IMG/VR virus record: IMGVR_UViG_3300047495_000060
Coordinates: 1-20,697 of that record
Direction: 5' to 3' (one strand)
Length of the DNA stretch: 20,697 nucleotides
DNA from: a virus
Part shown: one piece after another, positions 1 through 7,081 of the stretch
How the letters are laid out: the number at the start of each line of letters is the position of its first letter
Position numbering within the stretch: the stretch's first letter is position 1
Position numbers and translations under genes: made by a program
The notes under the pieces: generated by a model
Told to the model about the DNA's origin: nothing
What the model saw: only the letters and a program-made list of their open reading frames with translations
The model's database searches: none

Positions 1-127
1 GTGATCCAGGTGCAAAGCCTTCCGGCGGTGGGGCGGCGACGTGGTTTTGGCAGCAAGGGCAAGCGCCGCGATGGCGGTTGATCCGGGTGACGATGGGCCG
101 GATCGGCGGCAGGTCGATGTGGTCATA
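1..127 (-). pseudogene. tnpC: IS66-family transposase tnpC, downstream fragment (left flank)
   Basis: The minus strand from 127 to the window edge is open and reads YDHIDLPPIRPIVTRINRHR, then a CPCC pair, then an EGFAPGS-like stretch. This is the segment that follows the N-terminal zinc ribbon in IS66 TnpC proteins. The part before the tyrosine is absent here but present at the opposite end of the window, in the right order and frame for one interrupted gene. The catalytic DDE region would lie beyond the window. Recognition is from memory of the family. The two-sided match to one gene is seen directly. Confidence 0.82.
125..127. other. Left junction of the element (attL-like), 3-bp ATA core
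   Basis: The transposase reading frame is lost just right of this ATA. The same trinucleotide sits at 20571-20573, where the other part of the transposase resumes. The integrase stop codon is only about 45 bases away, the usual place for an attachment site. A longer exact direct repeat between the ends was not found by eye, so the crossover could lie a few bases to either side. Confidence 0.6.
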
Positions 128-170
128 CGTCTGGAAAGCTAACGAGCCAATTTCAAAGGCTTATAGCGCC

Positions 171-1355
171 TCATGTCGCATTTGTTGCGCCTGTCAGGAG
201 CAAATTGGCCGCCATGCGGTCCATGGCGGCATGCCGGTGGCCTCCCCCGATGATCGGGTGGGCATACACCTGTAGAGTCAGGTCGAACTTGCTGTGCCCC
301 AATAGGCTGGCCACGTCCGGCAGTGACATGTGGTTCTCGATCATCCAGCTCGCCGCGAAATGACGCAAGGCGTGGAAGTGGAACTGGTCCCCCTTTTCGT
401 CCCAAAGCCCGGCGTCCCGGAGCAAGGGGTGCCACATCTCCCAGAGGAAGTTCTGCATCTGCCACTTCCCCCCGCCAGCGCGAAAGACGAGATCGCGCTC
501 GTTTTCCACGAAGTACTTGTCGAGCCAATCCTGGAGCAGTTGCACCAGGTGGGGAGGGATCGGCACGTCGCGTTTGCCGGCGGCCGTCTTTGGACCTTTC
601 AGCTCATTGAACATCGTCATGGCGGTCCTGATCCGTAATACTCGGGCCTGCAGGTCGATGCTCTTGCGCGTTAGTCCGAAAATCTCTCCCCGCCGGAGCC
701 CGCAGAACGCCGCCAGGTGAACGGCGCAGCGAACGAGCGAGTGAGCCCGGTAGTGGCCTTTGCGCCGCTTGATTTCGGCGGCCGCAAGGAGGCGGCTGAT
801 CTGCTCGGCCGAGAATGTCCGAATGACCTTTTTGGGAGAAGCCCCCATCTCTCGGCGGTAATCCGCTACGGGCGTCCGCTTACAAAGGCCTCGCCTGACG
901 GCATACTTCTCGATCTGCACCAAGACATCGGTATAGATCGACCTTGTATAGGCGGACCTCTGTGTTCCCTCGGACATATACTTATACCATCCCTCCATGT
1001 CGTTGAAGGTAAGGTCGTTCAAAAGCTTCTTGTTGAAGAAGGGTGTTATGTGCAGCCGGTTGACATACTCGACCTGCGAGTAGCGGCCTTGCCCGATCTT
1101 CTTATCTTCCCATCTTTGGCGCATGTGCTTGATATATTGGTCTGCAATAGCGCGCACGGTTGCGCTCTCGACCCTCGGGATATGCTCACCGCGGGATAAC
1201 TCCGATTCGACCTTGATGCGGTAATTGTCGGCCTCCTTCTTGTAGTTGAACTGCTTCCCTCGGCGCGATCCGCTGGCATCGGTATAGCGGACAATCCAGG
1301 CTTCCCTGGGTGTCCCGTCCGGCGCCGTCCAGCGCCGCTTGCTTGTGCTCGCCAT
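171..1355 (-). CDS. int: Tyrosine recombinase integrase
   Basis: This 394-aa site-specific recombinase is expected to integrate and excise the element. Residues about 18-50 (WIVRYTDASG...) look like the small arm-site-binding N-terminal domain. Residues about 64-165 form the helical core-binding domain. The catalytic domain shows R221 in FCGLRRGEI, a basic beta-hairpin KGPKTAAGKR at about 253-262, H328 and R331 in FHALRH, H354 in LLGHS and the nucleophile Y364 in LQVYAHP. All the expected catalytic residues are therefore visible and the gene looks intact. The ATG at 1353-1355 is preceded on the minus strand by AGGGAAG. The 3' end faces the left junction, as in lambda-type int/att arrangements. 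Upstream lies a repeat-rich 264-base spacer and then the XRE gene in the same direction. Confidence 0.95.
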   Translation of the reverse strand: MASTSKRRWTAPDGTPREAWIVRYTDASGSRRGKQFNYKKEADNYRIKVESELSRGEHIPRVESATVRAIADQYIKHMRQRWEDKKIGQGRYSQVEYVNRLHITPFFNKKLLNDLTFNDMEGWYKYMSEGTQRSAYTRSIYTDVLVQIEKYAVRRGLCKRTPVADYRREMGASPKKVIRTFSAEQISRLLAAAEIKRRKGHYRAHSLVRCAVHLAAFCGLRRGEIFGLTRKSIDLQARVLRIRTAMTMFNELKGPKTAAGKRDVPIPPHLVQLLQDWLDKYFVENERDLVFRAGGGKWQMQNFLWEMWHPLLRDAGLWDEKGDQFHFHALRHFAASWMIENHMSLPDVASLLGHSKFDLTLQVYAHPIIGGGHRHAAMDRMAANLLLTGATNAT

Positions 1356-1444
1356 GTGACTTCCCTGCTTCGCTGCCCACTGCCGGACAGCTCATCGGCG
1401 ATCATAACGGGGTGGAGAGATCGCTTGCCTCCCGTCGGAGCGGC

Positions 1445-1474
1445 GATGCCAATAGTGCCAATAGTGCCAATAGC
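1445..1474 (-). repeat. Nonanucleotide tandem repeat, block A (int-side copy)
   Basis: On the minus strand this block is about three tandem copies of the 9-mer CTATTGGCA. Its reverse complement matches 6826-6855 at 29 of 30 positions. It sits in the 1356-1619 gap between the XRE stop and the int start. Apart from this block and block B (1540-1591), no gene was seen in that gap. The 9-bp period would add three residues per unit if translated, but the plus-strand frame through it (NSANSANS) runs on antisense to the XRE gene and is not a convincing protein. Confidence 0.85.
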
Positions 1475-1539
1475 ACGGCGAAACCAGAACGAACCGGCTA
1501 CAAACCTGCCTCGCGAACGCTGATCCGCCTCAAACCCCC

Positions 1540-1591
1540 GATGCCAATAGTGCCAATAGTGCCATTAGCAATCCGGAATGATGTGCGCGGC
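1540..1591 (-). repeat. Nonanucleotide repeat with conserved flank, block B (int-side copy)
   Basis: On the minus strand this reads a conserved leader (GCCGCGCACATC, then TTCCGGATTGCTAATGGC) followed by CTATTGGCA-type 9-mers. The plus strand at 6978-7029 is the same 52-base sequence with three substitutions, so 49 of 52 match. The leader is not repetitive, so the two copies must be homologous and not independent slippage products. Confidence 0.88.
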
Positions 1592-1619
1592 AATCGCGAG
1601 GAGCGCCGTGTGATCGCCG

Positions 1620-1856
1620 CTATGGGCCGCTTTCCAGTTCTGCTGCCGGCGGAACGACCCCGCCGTTGTCTAGGAAGACGATCCCAGCCGCCTCGAACGT
1701 TTGCCGAATGACAGTCATGGTCGCGCGATTGGAACTCGTCCGACCGACTTCGAAGCGGTTAATCGTCGGGACGGCAACCTTCGAGTGGTTGGACAGGTCG
1801 ACGGTGCGCCATTGAAGAGCTGCACGGGCCATACGGCATTGAGCAGGGGTGATCAC
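1620..1856 (-). CDS. Small XRE/Cro-type HTH regulator
   Basis: This 78-aa protein begins MITPAQCRMARAALQW and continues through a helix-turn-helix at about residues 18-40, ending in the recognition-helix-like TINRFEVG. The tail IRQTFEAAGIVFLDNGGVV is typical of small one-domain XRE proteins common in alphaproteobacteria. Position suggests it is the element's repressor. It is divergent from the rightward early operon (2008 onward), shares a palindromic control region with it and lies directly upstream of int on the same strand. It could instead be a Cro-like or excision-control protein. No cleavage or oligomerisation domain is present, so a partner protein or the ImmA/IrrE-type peptidase at 8638 might control it. 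Confidence 0.85.
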   Translation of the reverse strand: MITPAQCRMARAALQWRTVDLSNHSKVAVPTINRFEVGRTSSNRATMTVIRQTFEAAGIVFLDNGGVVPPAAELESGP

Positions 1857-1858
1857 AC

Positions 1859-1926
1859 GCTAGTTCTATAATCTTCTAGCTGTTGACGAAAGCCACATCG
1901 GCTACTAATCCTGTAGCCGCAGGATT
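1859..1926 (+). promoter_or_regulatory. Divergent control region: promoter and overlapping palindromes
   Basis: A rightward sigma70-like promoter is visible: TTGACG at 1883-1888, a 17-base spacer, then TAATCC at 1906-1911. Three inverted repeats overlap it. GCTAG...CTAGC has arms at 1859-1863 and 1876-1880. GCTAC...GTAGC is at 1901-1905 and 1913-1917. AATCCTG/CAGGATT is at 1907-1913 and 1920-1926. The last two sit on the -10 region, where a bound XRE dimer would block RNA polymerase. The operators are assigned by symmetry and position only. Confidence 0.55.
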
Positions 1927-2007
1927 ATTCTATGATCATGCGGCCGAACGAAGTGTTGGAAGCACCTCGCCCGGCCTAACCACAACCGCTCTCCGAAGGA
2001 GCAGGCT

Positions 2008-3225
2008 ATGGCTGAGCACGCCCATATCACGGGCCTTGCGCCCAGAAGAGTCCCTACGTTCGTCGGTCCGGACGAAAGAAGAATCGGGCTGATCCCGATC
2101 TCGGAAATCATCGAAGCCGCAATCTCCCGCATCGCAAGAAGATGCGGCTTCCATCCCGAAGGCTCCGTTTCGCCGACCCCCGCACCTCCACTCCCGCCGC
2201 GGCTTCGCCCGCTGGCGGGACCTTTGGCCGCCGCTGCGGCGGCTGGGGATGCTGTCCAGGCTCGTTGGCCAAAGACGTTGTTCCCGCCTGGCCAGCATCC
2301 CTGCGATCAGCCTGGCGACGGCGGAGCCAATCCGCCCCGTCCACCGCGGAAAAATCCGCCCCGGCCGCCGCGTAAAGACAAACCACCACCTTCGAACCCC
2401 TGTCCAGAGTCTCCAGCTCGATCGTCAGCCCCTCGGCCAGGGGCTTCGGGCGCGCCCGGCCCTTGCCCCCCGGCCGGCGCAGTGCCGGCGGCGCTCGATG
2501 CGAGATATGTCGCGGCAATGGGCACTCCCCCCGCTGTCAGGTTCCGGCAGCCTCTTCCCGGCGGAGGCTGGCGGACGATCACCGGGCTGCTGCTGGGCGA
2601 GATGCATGCGCGCGGGCAGTTCCATCACTATCGAGCGCTGGCTGCTGGCGTCGTCTACCTCCTGCCGCGGGATTGGGTCGTCGGAGGACCAGGCCAAGAC
2701 ATCGCCCGGGCGGGCCTCACGGCGCCCTTGGCCGGGTTGCCACACCTGAGCCCGCCTTCGTCGGACGAGGTTATTCCTCCCACCCGGCGCGGCCTTCTCT
2801 GCGCCGCCGCCCTGACGGCTGCATTGCCGCTGAAGGCTTCGGCGCGCGCTGCCTTCGGCGTTCGATCGGCGGCCGAGGGAGCGTCCAACGATCCGCCGCG
2901 TGACGCTGATCTGATCGCGGCCTGCAACGAATATCTCCGCATCGAGCGGGCATTTGACGCCCATTGCAGGGACGTTCCGGGCGACATCGAGGATGACGAT
3001 CCTGCGGTTTCGATGCTCCTCCCGCTGCGGGAGCTGACGGAGGTCATCGTCGCCTCCCGCGCCGTCACAGCCGAGGGCCATCTGGCCCGCGCCCGATGCG
3101 CTGCGTTTCACACCCTGCCAGGTTCCCTGGCCTGTCGCGACAATCCGGCTGGTGGTCGGGAAAGTCGGTTCCGAGCCGCCGCTCTTCGGGACCTGGTACA
3201 TGCCGAAAGGGGGGACGATGCATGA
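2008..3225 (+). CDS. Uncharacterised ORF, first of early operon; possible fusion with internal Tat-like signal
   Basis: This is a 405-aa open frame with a good ribosome site (AAGGAG, 7 bases before ATG 2008). It is uneven. Residues 1-52 look like a normal N-terminus. About 53-165 is proline-rich, with a doubled NPPRPPRK repeat and weak third-position GC bias. About 165-245 (VRFRQPLPGGGWRTITGLLL...) has good codon bias. A twin-arginine-like stretch TRRGLLCAAALTAALP begins near residue 257 and is followed by an acidic helical domain. A signal in the middle of a protein is odd. The true start may be internal (e.g. ATG 2518 or a TTG near 2730), or two genes may be fused. The 3' end is well supported because its stop overlaps the next start (ATGA). 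No function can be assigned. Confidence 0.5.
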   Translation: MAEHAHITGLAPRRVPTFVGPDERRIGLIPISEIIEAAISRIARRCGFHPEGSVSPTPAPPLPPRLRPLAGPLAAAAAAGDAVQARWPKTLFPPGQHPCDQPGDGGANPPRPPRKNPPRPPRKDKPPPSNPCPESPARSSAPRPGASGAPGPCPPAGAVPAALDARYVAAMGTPPAVRFRQPLPGGGWRTITGLLLGEMHARGQFHHYRALAAGVVYLLPRDWVVGGPGQDIARAGLTAPLAGLPHLSPPSSDEVIPPTRRGLLCAAALTAALPLKASARAAFGVRSAAEGASNDPPRDADLIAACNEYLRIERAFDAHCRDVPGDIEDDDPAVSMLLPLRELTEVIVASRAVTAEGHLARARCAAFHTLPGSLACRDNPAGGRESRFRAAALRDLVHAERGDDA

Positions 3226-3728
3226 GATACCTCCCGCGTCGCCGCGACTTCTTGGCTTTCACGGCGGGTGCCGCGGCAGCCAAGGCCGCCCTGCCGTTGC
3301 CCGCGAAGGCCGACTCAGAACCGGACGTTCAGGCGCTATGGCAGCGCTATCTTGGCGCCTTTCGCGAAGCGAAGAAGGCGAGCCGCGCGGGCGAAGAACT
3401 CAGGGACGCGCTTGTTGCCCAGTATGGCGACCCTTGGGGCCGCAACAGGGCGCGCGCCCTGTGGGGGCGCGACCCACGCTACCCGATCCTCGTGGCGCTG
3501 AACGAGGAAAGCAACCGGATCGAAATTGGCCGCGTGGACCGGCTCGACGAGATGATGCGGTGCCCCTCCCAGCGCATCGCCGACCTTCGCGTGAAGCTAG
3601 CAGCGGTGCTGGGCGAGTGGCGTCAGAACGGGGAGATCGTCTCGGAAGAGTGCGAATATCACCTGACCCTCGCTTTCCTGCTGATGCAGGATGCCGAGAC
3701 GGTGCTCGGTCCCGTGGAGGTCGCATGA
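3222..3728 (+). CDS. Small protein with Tat-like N-terminus, unknown function
   Basis: This 168-aa protein starts MRYLPRRRDFLAFTAGAAAAK, a twin-arginine-type signal (RRRDFLA) with a short hydrophobic stretch and an Ala-rich cleavage region near residue 30. The rest (PDVQALWQRYLGAF..., ending DAETVLGPVEVA) is charged and helical. The ATG at 3222 overlaps the upstream stop (ATGA) and follows an AAAGGGGGG ribosome site. Similar small proteins annotated only as twin-arginine-signal proteins occur in Acetobacteraceae-type genomic islands (recollection, not checked). The preceding ORF's C-terminal half has the same layout, so the two may be distant relatives. Why an apparent export signal should occur in a replication operon is unclear. 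The RR stretch could instead be cytoplasmic and DNA-binding. Confidence 0.78.
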   Translation: MRYLPRRRDFLAFTAGAAAAKAALPLPAKADSEPDVQALWQRYLGAFREAKKASRAGEELRDALVAQYGDPWGRNRARALWGRDPRYPILVALNEESNRIEIGRVDRLDEMMRCPSQRIADLRVKLAAVLGEWRQNGEIVSEECEYHLTLAFLLMQDAETVLGPVEVA

Positions 3729-4183
3729 GCGCCATCGCAGTACCAGCGATGGCCACGGCGGCTGTTCGAAGCCAACCCCGCCTTGCATCCGGCTACGGTG
3801 GCTTGCGTGCTGCCGCTCCTCGGGGCCCGATCGATCAGGCCGAGCAGGCGAGCCATGCCATGCTGGACCGAACTCTTGCCCTCGCAGTGATCTATCTCGC
3901 CATTGCGGACCTGACGGCCGGTCCCGCGCGGCGTGGGTCATCGCGAGGGGTCACAGAGGCCGAACGGCAGGATGCCCACCGATTCCTGTTCGCTGAACGC
4001 GGTCCCTGGCACACCGCCAGGCAGGCATGGTGCTTGGCCGCGGGGATAGCCCCCGAGTGGCTCGACCGTCATCTTGCGCAAGCCTCCTGTCGGAGACCTC
4101 TTGCCCCAGCTCGGGCGGTAGCACCCGAAGGTCGGACCGGTCCGGCTGCGGCGGCGCCCTCTCCCACGTTCCAGTCTGCGTGA
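3725..4183 (+). CDS. Small helical protein, uncharacterised
   Basis: This is a 152-aa protein. The start was taken at ATG 3725 because it overlaps the previous stop as ATGA. The frame is open further upstream (to 3152), but that part is antisense-like shadow of the neighbouring gene. Residues about 38-65 (AEQASHAMLDRTLALAVIYLAIADL) form a helix, followed by EAERQDAHRFLFAERGPWHTARQAWCLAAGIAPEWLDRHL. The latter recalls short proteins of alphaproteobacterial prophages in which a W/F-rich segment precedes an AG(I/L)xPxxL motif. The C-terminus is Ala/Pro-rich and low in complexity. The function is unknown. Its place between the Tat-like proteins and the primase suggests an early phage role. Confidence 0.7.
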   Translation: MSAIAVPAMATAAVRSQPRLASGYGGLRAAAPRGPIDQAEQASHAMLDRTLALAVIYLAIADLTAGPARRGSSRGVTEAERQDAHRFLFAERGPWHTARQAWCLAAGIAPEWLDRHLAQASCRRPLAPARAVAPEGRTGPAAAAPSPTFQSA

Positions 4184-4253
4184 ACCGGTTCCGGGGCGGC
4201 GCCCGATATGCGCCGCCCCGTTTCCTGAAGCCGCGGGTTCCGATCGAGGTCTC

Positions 4254-5273
4254 ATGATCGAATACGAAGCCGATCCATTCGGCCTGACGGTGATCCGTGC
4301 ACACGGCCGCCGGCTGTCCAAACTCATCCGGCCGGATGGCGCGGGCGAGAGCTATGACCAGGTGCGCACCGTCGACCTGCATTCCACGGCGGCCGGTGAT
4401 CTCCGCCAGCTCGCCGCGCTTCTGCATCGCCTGGCGCAGCGGCCGGACTGTGCCGTTGTCCGCGGTGTCATTGCCGACCCACGCCGCACGCGCGGCGTGC
4501 GCCGGCTTCTGCATCGCGACCCTGAATCCGGCGATATGCCCACGCTGCGCGATGCGGCCCGATCGTGGATTGCGTTGGACCTCGACGGCATGCCGCTGCC
4601 GATCGGCACCGACCCGCGCGACCTGGTTGCATGCGGCGAGGCCGCGCGCCGCGCGCTGCCGGCGGCGTTCCACGATGCCGCCTGCGTCATCGCCGCGACA
4701 GCCAGCCATTGCATCAAACCAGGCGCCCGGCTCCGGCTGTGGGTCCACCTGTCCCGGCCGCTCGATAGTTCGGCGTGCCAGCGCTGGCTGCGCGGCGCGC
4801 CGGCATGCGATCCATCCACCCTTCGGGCGGCGCAGATCATCTACACGGCGGCGCCCCTGTTCGTGGGGTGCATTGATCCGCTCCCTAGCCGCCTGGCGCA
4901 TCTTCCTGGTCATGCAACTGTCGTTGTTCCATCGCAGGCGGCGCTGGCGCCTCCACCGCCGGGCAGCTCTCCGGCACAGTGCCTCACCGTGCCGCCGGAC
5001 AGCCGCTATGCCCTTGCAGCGCTAAGCCGGGCAGCGATCGCCATCGCCACGGCCGGCGTGGACACACGCCATGCGACGGCTGTCGGGGAGGCTTGGGGCC
5101 TGGCGCGTTTGGTTCGTGCAGGCGTGCTGACCGAAGGCGAGGTCGTTCGCGTCGTAGACGGCGCGCTCCAACAGGCGGGAAAGCCCGCTGGAGAGGGCGC
5201 CGCGGTGGCGCAATGGGCCATCCGCCGCCGATCGGACGCGGGGCCGTCCGGGCATCGTGGAAACGCAGGCTGA
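4254..5273 (+). CDS. Archaeo-eukaryotic primase-like replication protein
   Basis: This 339-aa protein is probably the element's primase. Residues 105-111 (WIALDLD) give the hydrophobic-D-h-D metal-binding motif (D109, D111) of archaeo-eukaryotic-type primases. RLWVHLSRPLD places H165 where the second (sxH-like) motif is expected, and the FVGCIDP segment near 203-209 resembles the third. The C-terminal 100 residues, including ATAGVDTRHATAVGEAWGLARLV, are helical and may contact the helicase-like partner. Its TGA overlaps the ATG of the DUF3987 gene (TGATG), a pairing seen in many phage-like islands. ATG 4254 follows a weak GAGG. The assignment rests on motif recognition. A structural comparison with PrimPol-type domains would test it. 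Confidence 0.72.
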   Translation: MIEYEADPFGLTVIRAHGRRLSKLIRPDGAGESYDQVRTVDLHSTAAGDLRQLAALLHRLAQRPDCAVVRGVIADPRRTRGVRRLLHRDPESGDMPTLRDAARSWIALDLDGMPLPIGTDPRDLVACGEAARRALPAAFHDAACVIAATASHCIKPGARLRLWVHLSRPLDSSACQRWLRGAPACDPSTLRAAQIIYTAAPLFVGCIDPLPSRLAHLPGHATVVVPSQAALAPPPPGSSPAQCLTVPPDSRYALAALSRAAIAIATAGVDTRHATAVGEAWGLARLVRAGVLTEGEVVRVVDGALQQAGKPAGEGAAVAQWAIRRRSDAGPSGHRGNAG

Positions 5274-6820
5274 TGCCGCCAGACGGTGACCACAAGCCCG
5301 GTACGGATCCTCGCGGTTTCGCGGCGGAAGCACTCGCCCGGGCCAGTGCGATCACGGCGCCTGCGCCGTGGCCGCAGATCGATCCAAGCTGGGCCACGGT
5401 GCAGCTCCTGCCGCCCCCGCCGCTCCCGCTGCATCTGTTCCCCGCGGCTTGGGCGCAGTGGATCACCAGCGCCGCCGAGGAGGCATCGGCGCCGCCCGAT
5501 TTCGTCGCCGCGGCCTTGTTGGGAACGGTGGGAGCGACGATCGGCAATGCCCGCTGGGCGTCGCCATGGCCGGGCTGGCGTGAACCCCCCACGCTGAACG
5601 TGGCGTGTGTCGGCCTTCCCTCATCGGGAAAGTCCCCCGCGATCGATAGGGTGGCCGAGCCCCTGGGCGATTTGCAGGCGGAGTTGAACGAGGATTGGGC
5701 TGAGCGGCAGCGGGCATTTCGCGGCGCGAAGGTCGCGGCCGAGGAAAGGGCCGCAGCGTGGAAGTCCGACGTCAAGGAAGCGATACGCCTGCGGCACGCG
5801 CCACCGGAGGAACCGGACAGCGCGGCGCCCCCCGAGCCGGCCGCGCGCCGCCGCGTCATCAGCACGGACCCGACCGTCGAACGCGCCGCCAGGTTATCGG
5901 CCGAGAACCCTCGCGGATTGCTGCTGCTGCGCGATGAGCTGGCGGGCTGGATCACGGGAATGGATCGCTACAGCAGCGCGGCCGGAGCCGATCGGGCGTT
6001 CTGGCTTGAGGCCTATGGCGGGCGCCGCTGGGCACCTGACAGGGTGAAGGATGAAGGCAATCCGATCGAGGTCCCTCATCTCACCTGGGGCATCCTCGGC
6101 GGCATTCAGCCCGGACGAGTTTCCTCCCTTCTGACCAGCGGCGATGACGACGGACTGTCCGCACGTTTCCTCTACGTGTGGCCGGCCTCGCGGCGGCCGA
6201 CACGGCCGCGCGGGATCGGATTTCCTGGCTACCTGCTCAAGTTGCTGCGCCGGCTTCGCTCGCTGCCCTGGGACGGCCCGGAGCCGGTCACGATGCCCTT
6301 CACGGAGGAGGCAGCGTGCGCGCTGCAGGACTGGCGCGAGCGGGTTGCCGATATGGAACAAACCGCCGCGGGCCTCTTTCTGTCCTGGCTCGGCAAGACG
6401 CCAGGGTTTCTGGTGCGCCTCGCGCTGATCTTCGAGCACCTGGCTTGGCGGGACGGCGCGGGGCCGCCGGCTTCGATCGGCCTCGAATCGGTCGGCCGGG
6501 CGCTCGGCTTTCTGGCCGATTACGCGCTGCCGATGGCACAGCGGACGTTCGGCGACGGCCTGTTGCCTGAGGCGGAGCGAGATGCCCACACGCTGGCCCG
6601 ATGGCTTCTCGCGAAGCGGCCACTTCCCGAACTGGTGAATGCGCGCCAGCTCCGCCGCCAGGAAGGCGCCCCGGCCATTCCAACGGCGCCGCGGATCAAC
6701 GCGGCCTTGGAGGAGCTGTCCGAGCTGGGATGGGTGCGGGCAGCCCCAGGCCGCGACGGGGCGGGCGGCCGGCCGCGAGCGGACTGGGCGGTAAACCCCA
6801 ACCTGCTTGCTGCATCATGA
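5273..6820 (+). CDS. DUF3987 P-loop protein (primase/helicase-associated)
   Basis: This 515-aa protein is taken from ATG 5273, whose A overlaps the primase stop. The frame extends upstream, but only antisense or within the primase gene. It has a Walker A motif GLPSSGKS at 114-121 and a Walker B-like LLLLRDE at 216-222. The diagnostic DUF3987 block follows: DRYSSAAGADRAFWLEAYGG near 231-250, then ILGGIQPGRVSSLL and the arginine-bearing DDGLSARFLYVWP. A winged-helix-like C-terminus (INAALEELSELGWV near 480) ends the protein. DUF3987 proteins occur in phages and islands, commonly beside primases, and are thought to be replicative ATPases, although the family remains poorly characterised. The gene looks intact. 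No strong terminator was seen after it; repeat block A begins 6 bases downstream. Confidence 0.88.
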   Translation: MPPDGDHKPGTDPRGFAAEALARASAITAPAPWPQIDPSWATVQLLPPPPLPLHLFPAAWAQWITSAAEEASAPPDFVAAALLGTVGATIGNARWASPWPGWREPPTLNVACVGLPSSGKSPAIDRVAEPLGDLQAELNEDWAERQRAFRGAKVAAEERAAAWKSDVKEAIRLRHAPPEEPDSAAPPEPAARRRVISTDPTVERAARLSAENPRGLLLLRDELAGWITGMDRYSSAAGADRAFWLEAYGGRRWAPDRVKDEGNPIEVPHLTWGILGGIQPGRVSSLLTSGDDDGLSARFLYVWPASRRPTRPRGIGFPGYLLKLLRRLRSLPWDGPEPVTMPFTEEAACALQDWRERVADMEQTAAGLFLSWLGKTPGFLVRLALIFEHLAWRDGAGPPASIGLESVGRALGFLADYALPMAQRTFGDGLLPEAERDAHTLARWLLAKRPLPELVNARQLRRQEGAPAIPTAPRINAALEELSELGWVRAAPGRDGAGGRPRADWAVNPNLLAAS

Positions 6821-6825
6821 CCTCG

Positions 6826-6855
6826 GCTATTGGCACTATTGGCACTATTGGTATC
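6826..6855 (+). repeat. Nonanucleotide tandem repeat, block A (DUF3987-side copy)
   Basis: Three CTATTGGCA-type 9-mers begin six bases after the DUF3987 stop, matching the reverse complement of 1445-1474 at 29 of 30 positions. The gap 6821-7081 holds only this block and block B. It lies between convergent genes, so it cannot be a promoter for either. Confidence 0.85.
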
Positions 6856-6977
6856 GCGTCTCTGTCCAGAGAGGGTTGCTTTTCTCGGCCCGCTGCGATG
6901 GCAGACGAGCTACCCACCCCTGGGCGCCCGGGGGCTGGAGGTCTCCAAGACTTCATCCGATATCCCGCCGATCGGCT

Positions 6978-7029
6978 GCCGCGCATATCGTTCCGGATTG
7001 CTAATGGCACTATTGGCGCTATTGGCATC
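6978..7029 (+). repeat. Nonanucleotide repeat with conserved flank, block B (DUF3987-side copy)
   Basis: This 52-base copy of the 1540-1591 block lies in the opposite orientation, with three substitutions. It contains the unique leader TTCCGGATTGCTAATGGC and then 9-mers ending TTGGCATC. About 120 bases separate blocks A and B here, against about 65 in the int-side pair, so the blocks were conserved while the spacer was not. Confidence 0.88.
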
Positions 7030-7081
7030 CCAACCTGGGAGCTGCATCGGGACCAAGAAGTCATCACCAGCGCCCTGGGCG

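Noticed and set aside
1445-1591. Nonamer arrays as a CRISPR
   Set aside because: Units are 9 bases with no spacers between them, and no cas genes are present.
3152-3724. Upstream extension of the 3725-4183 gene
   Set aside because: This part overlaps the 3222-3728 gene in another frame and is Arg/Gly-rich. The ATGA overlap at 3725 gives a natural start.
3951-4913. Minus-strand open frame of 320 aa
   Set aside because: It is antisense to the primase-like gene, whose motifs, overlap with the next gene and operon position are much better evidence.
4979-5272. Upstream extension of the DUF3987 gene
   Set aside because: It lies inside the primase gene in a shadow frame. The TGATG overlap places the real start at 5273.
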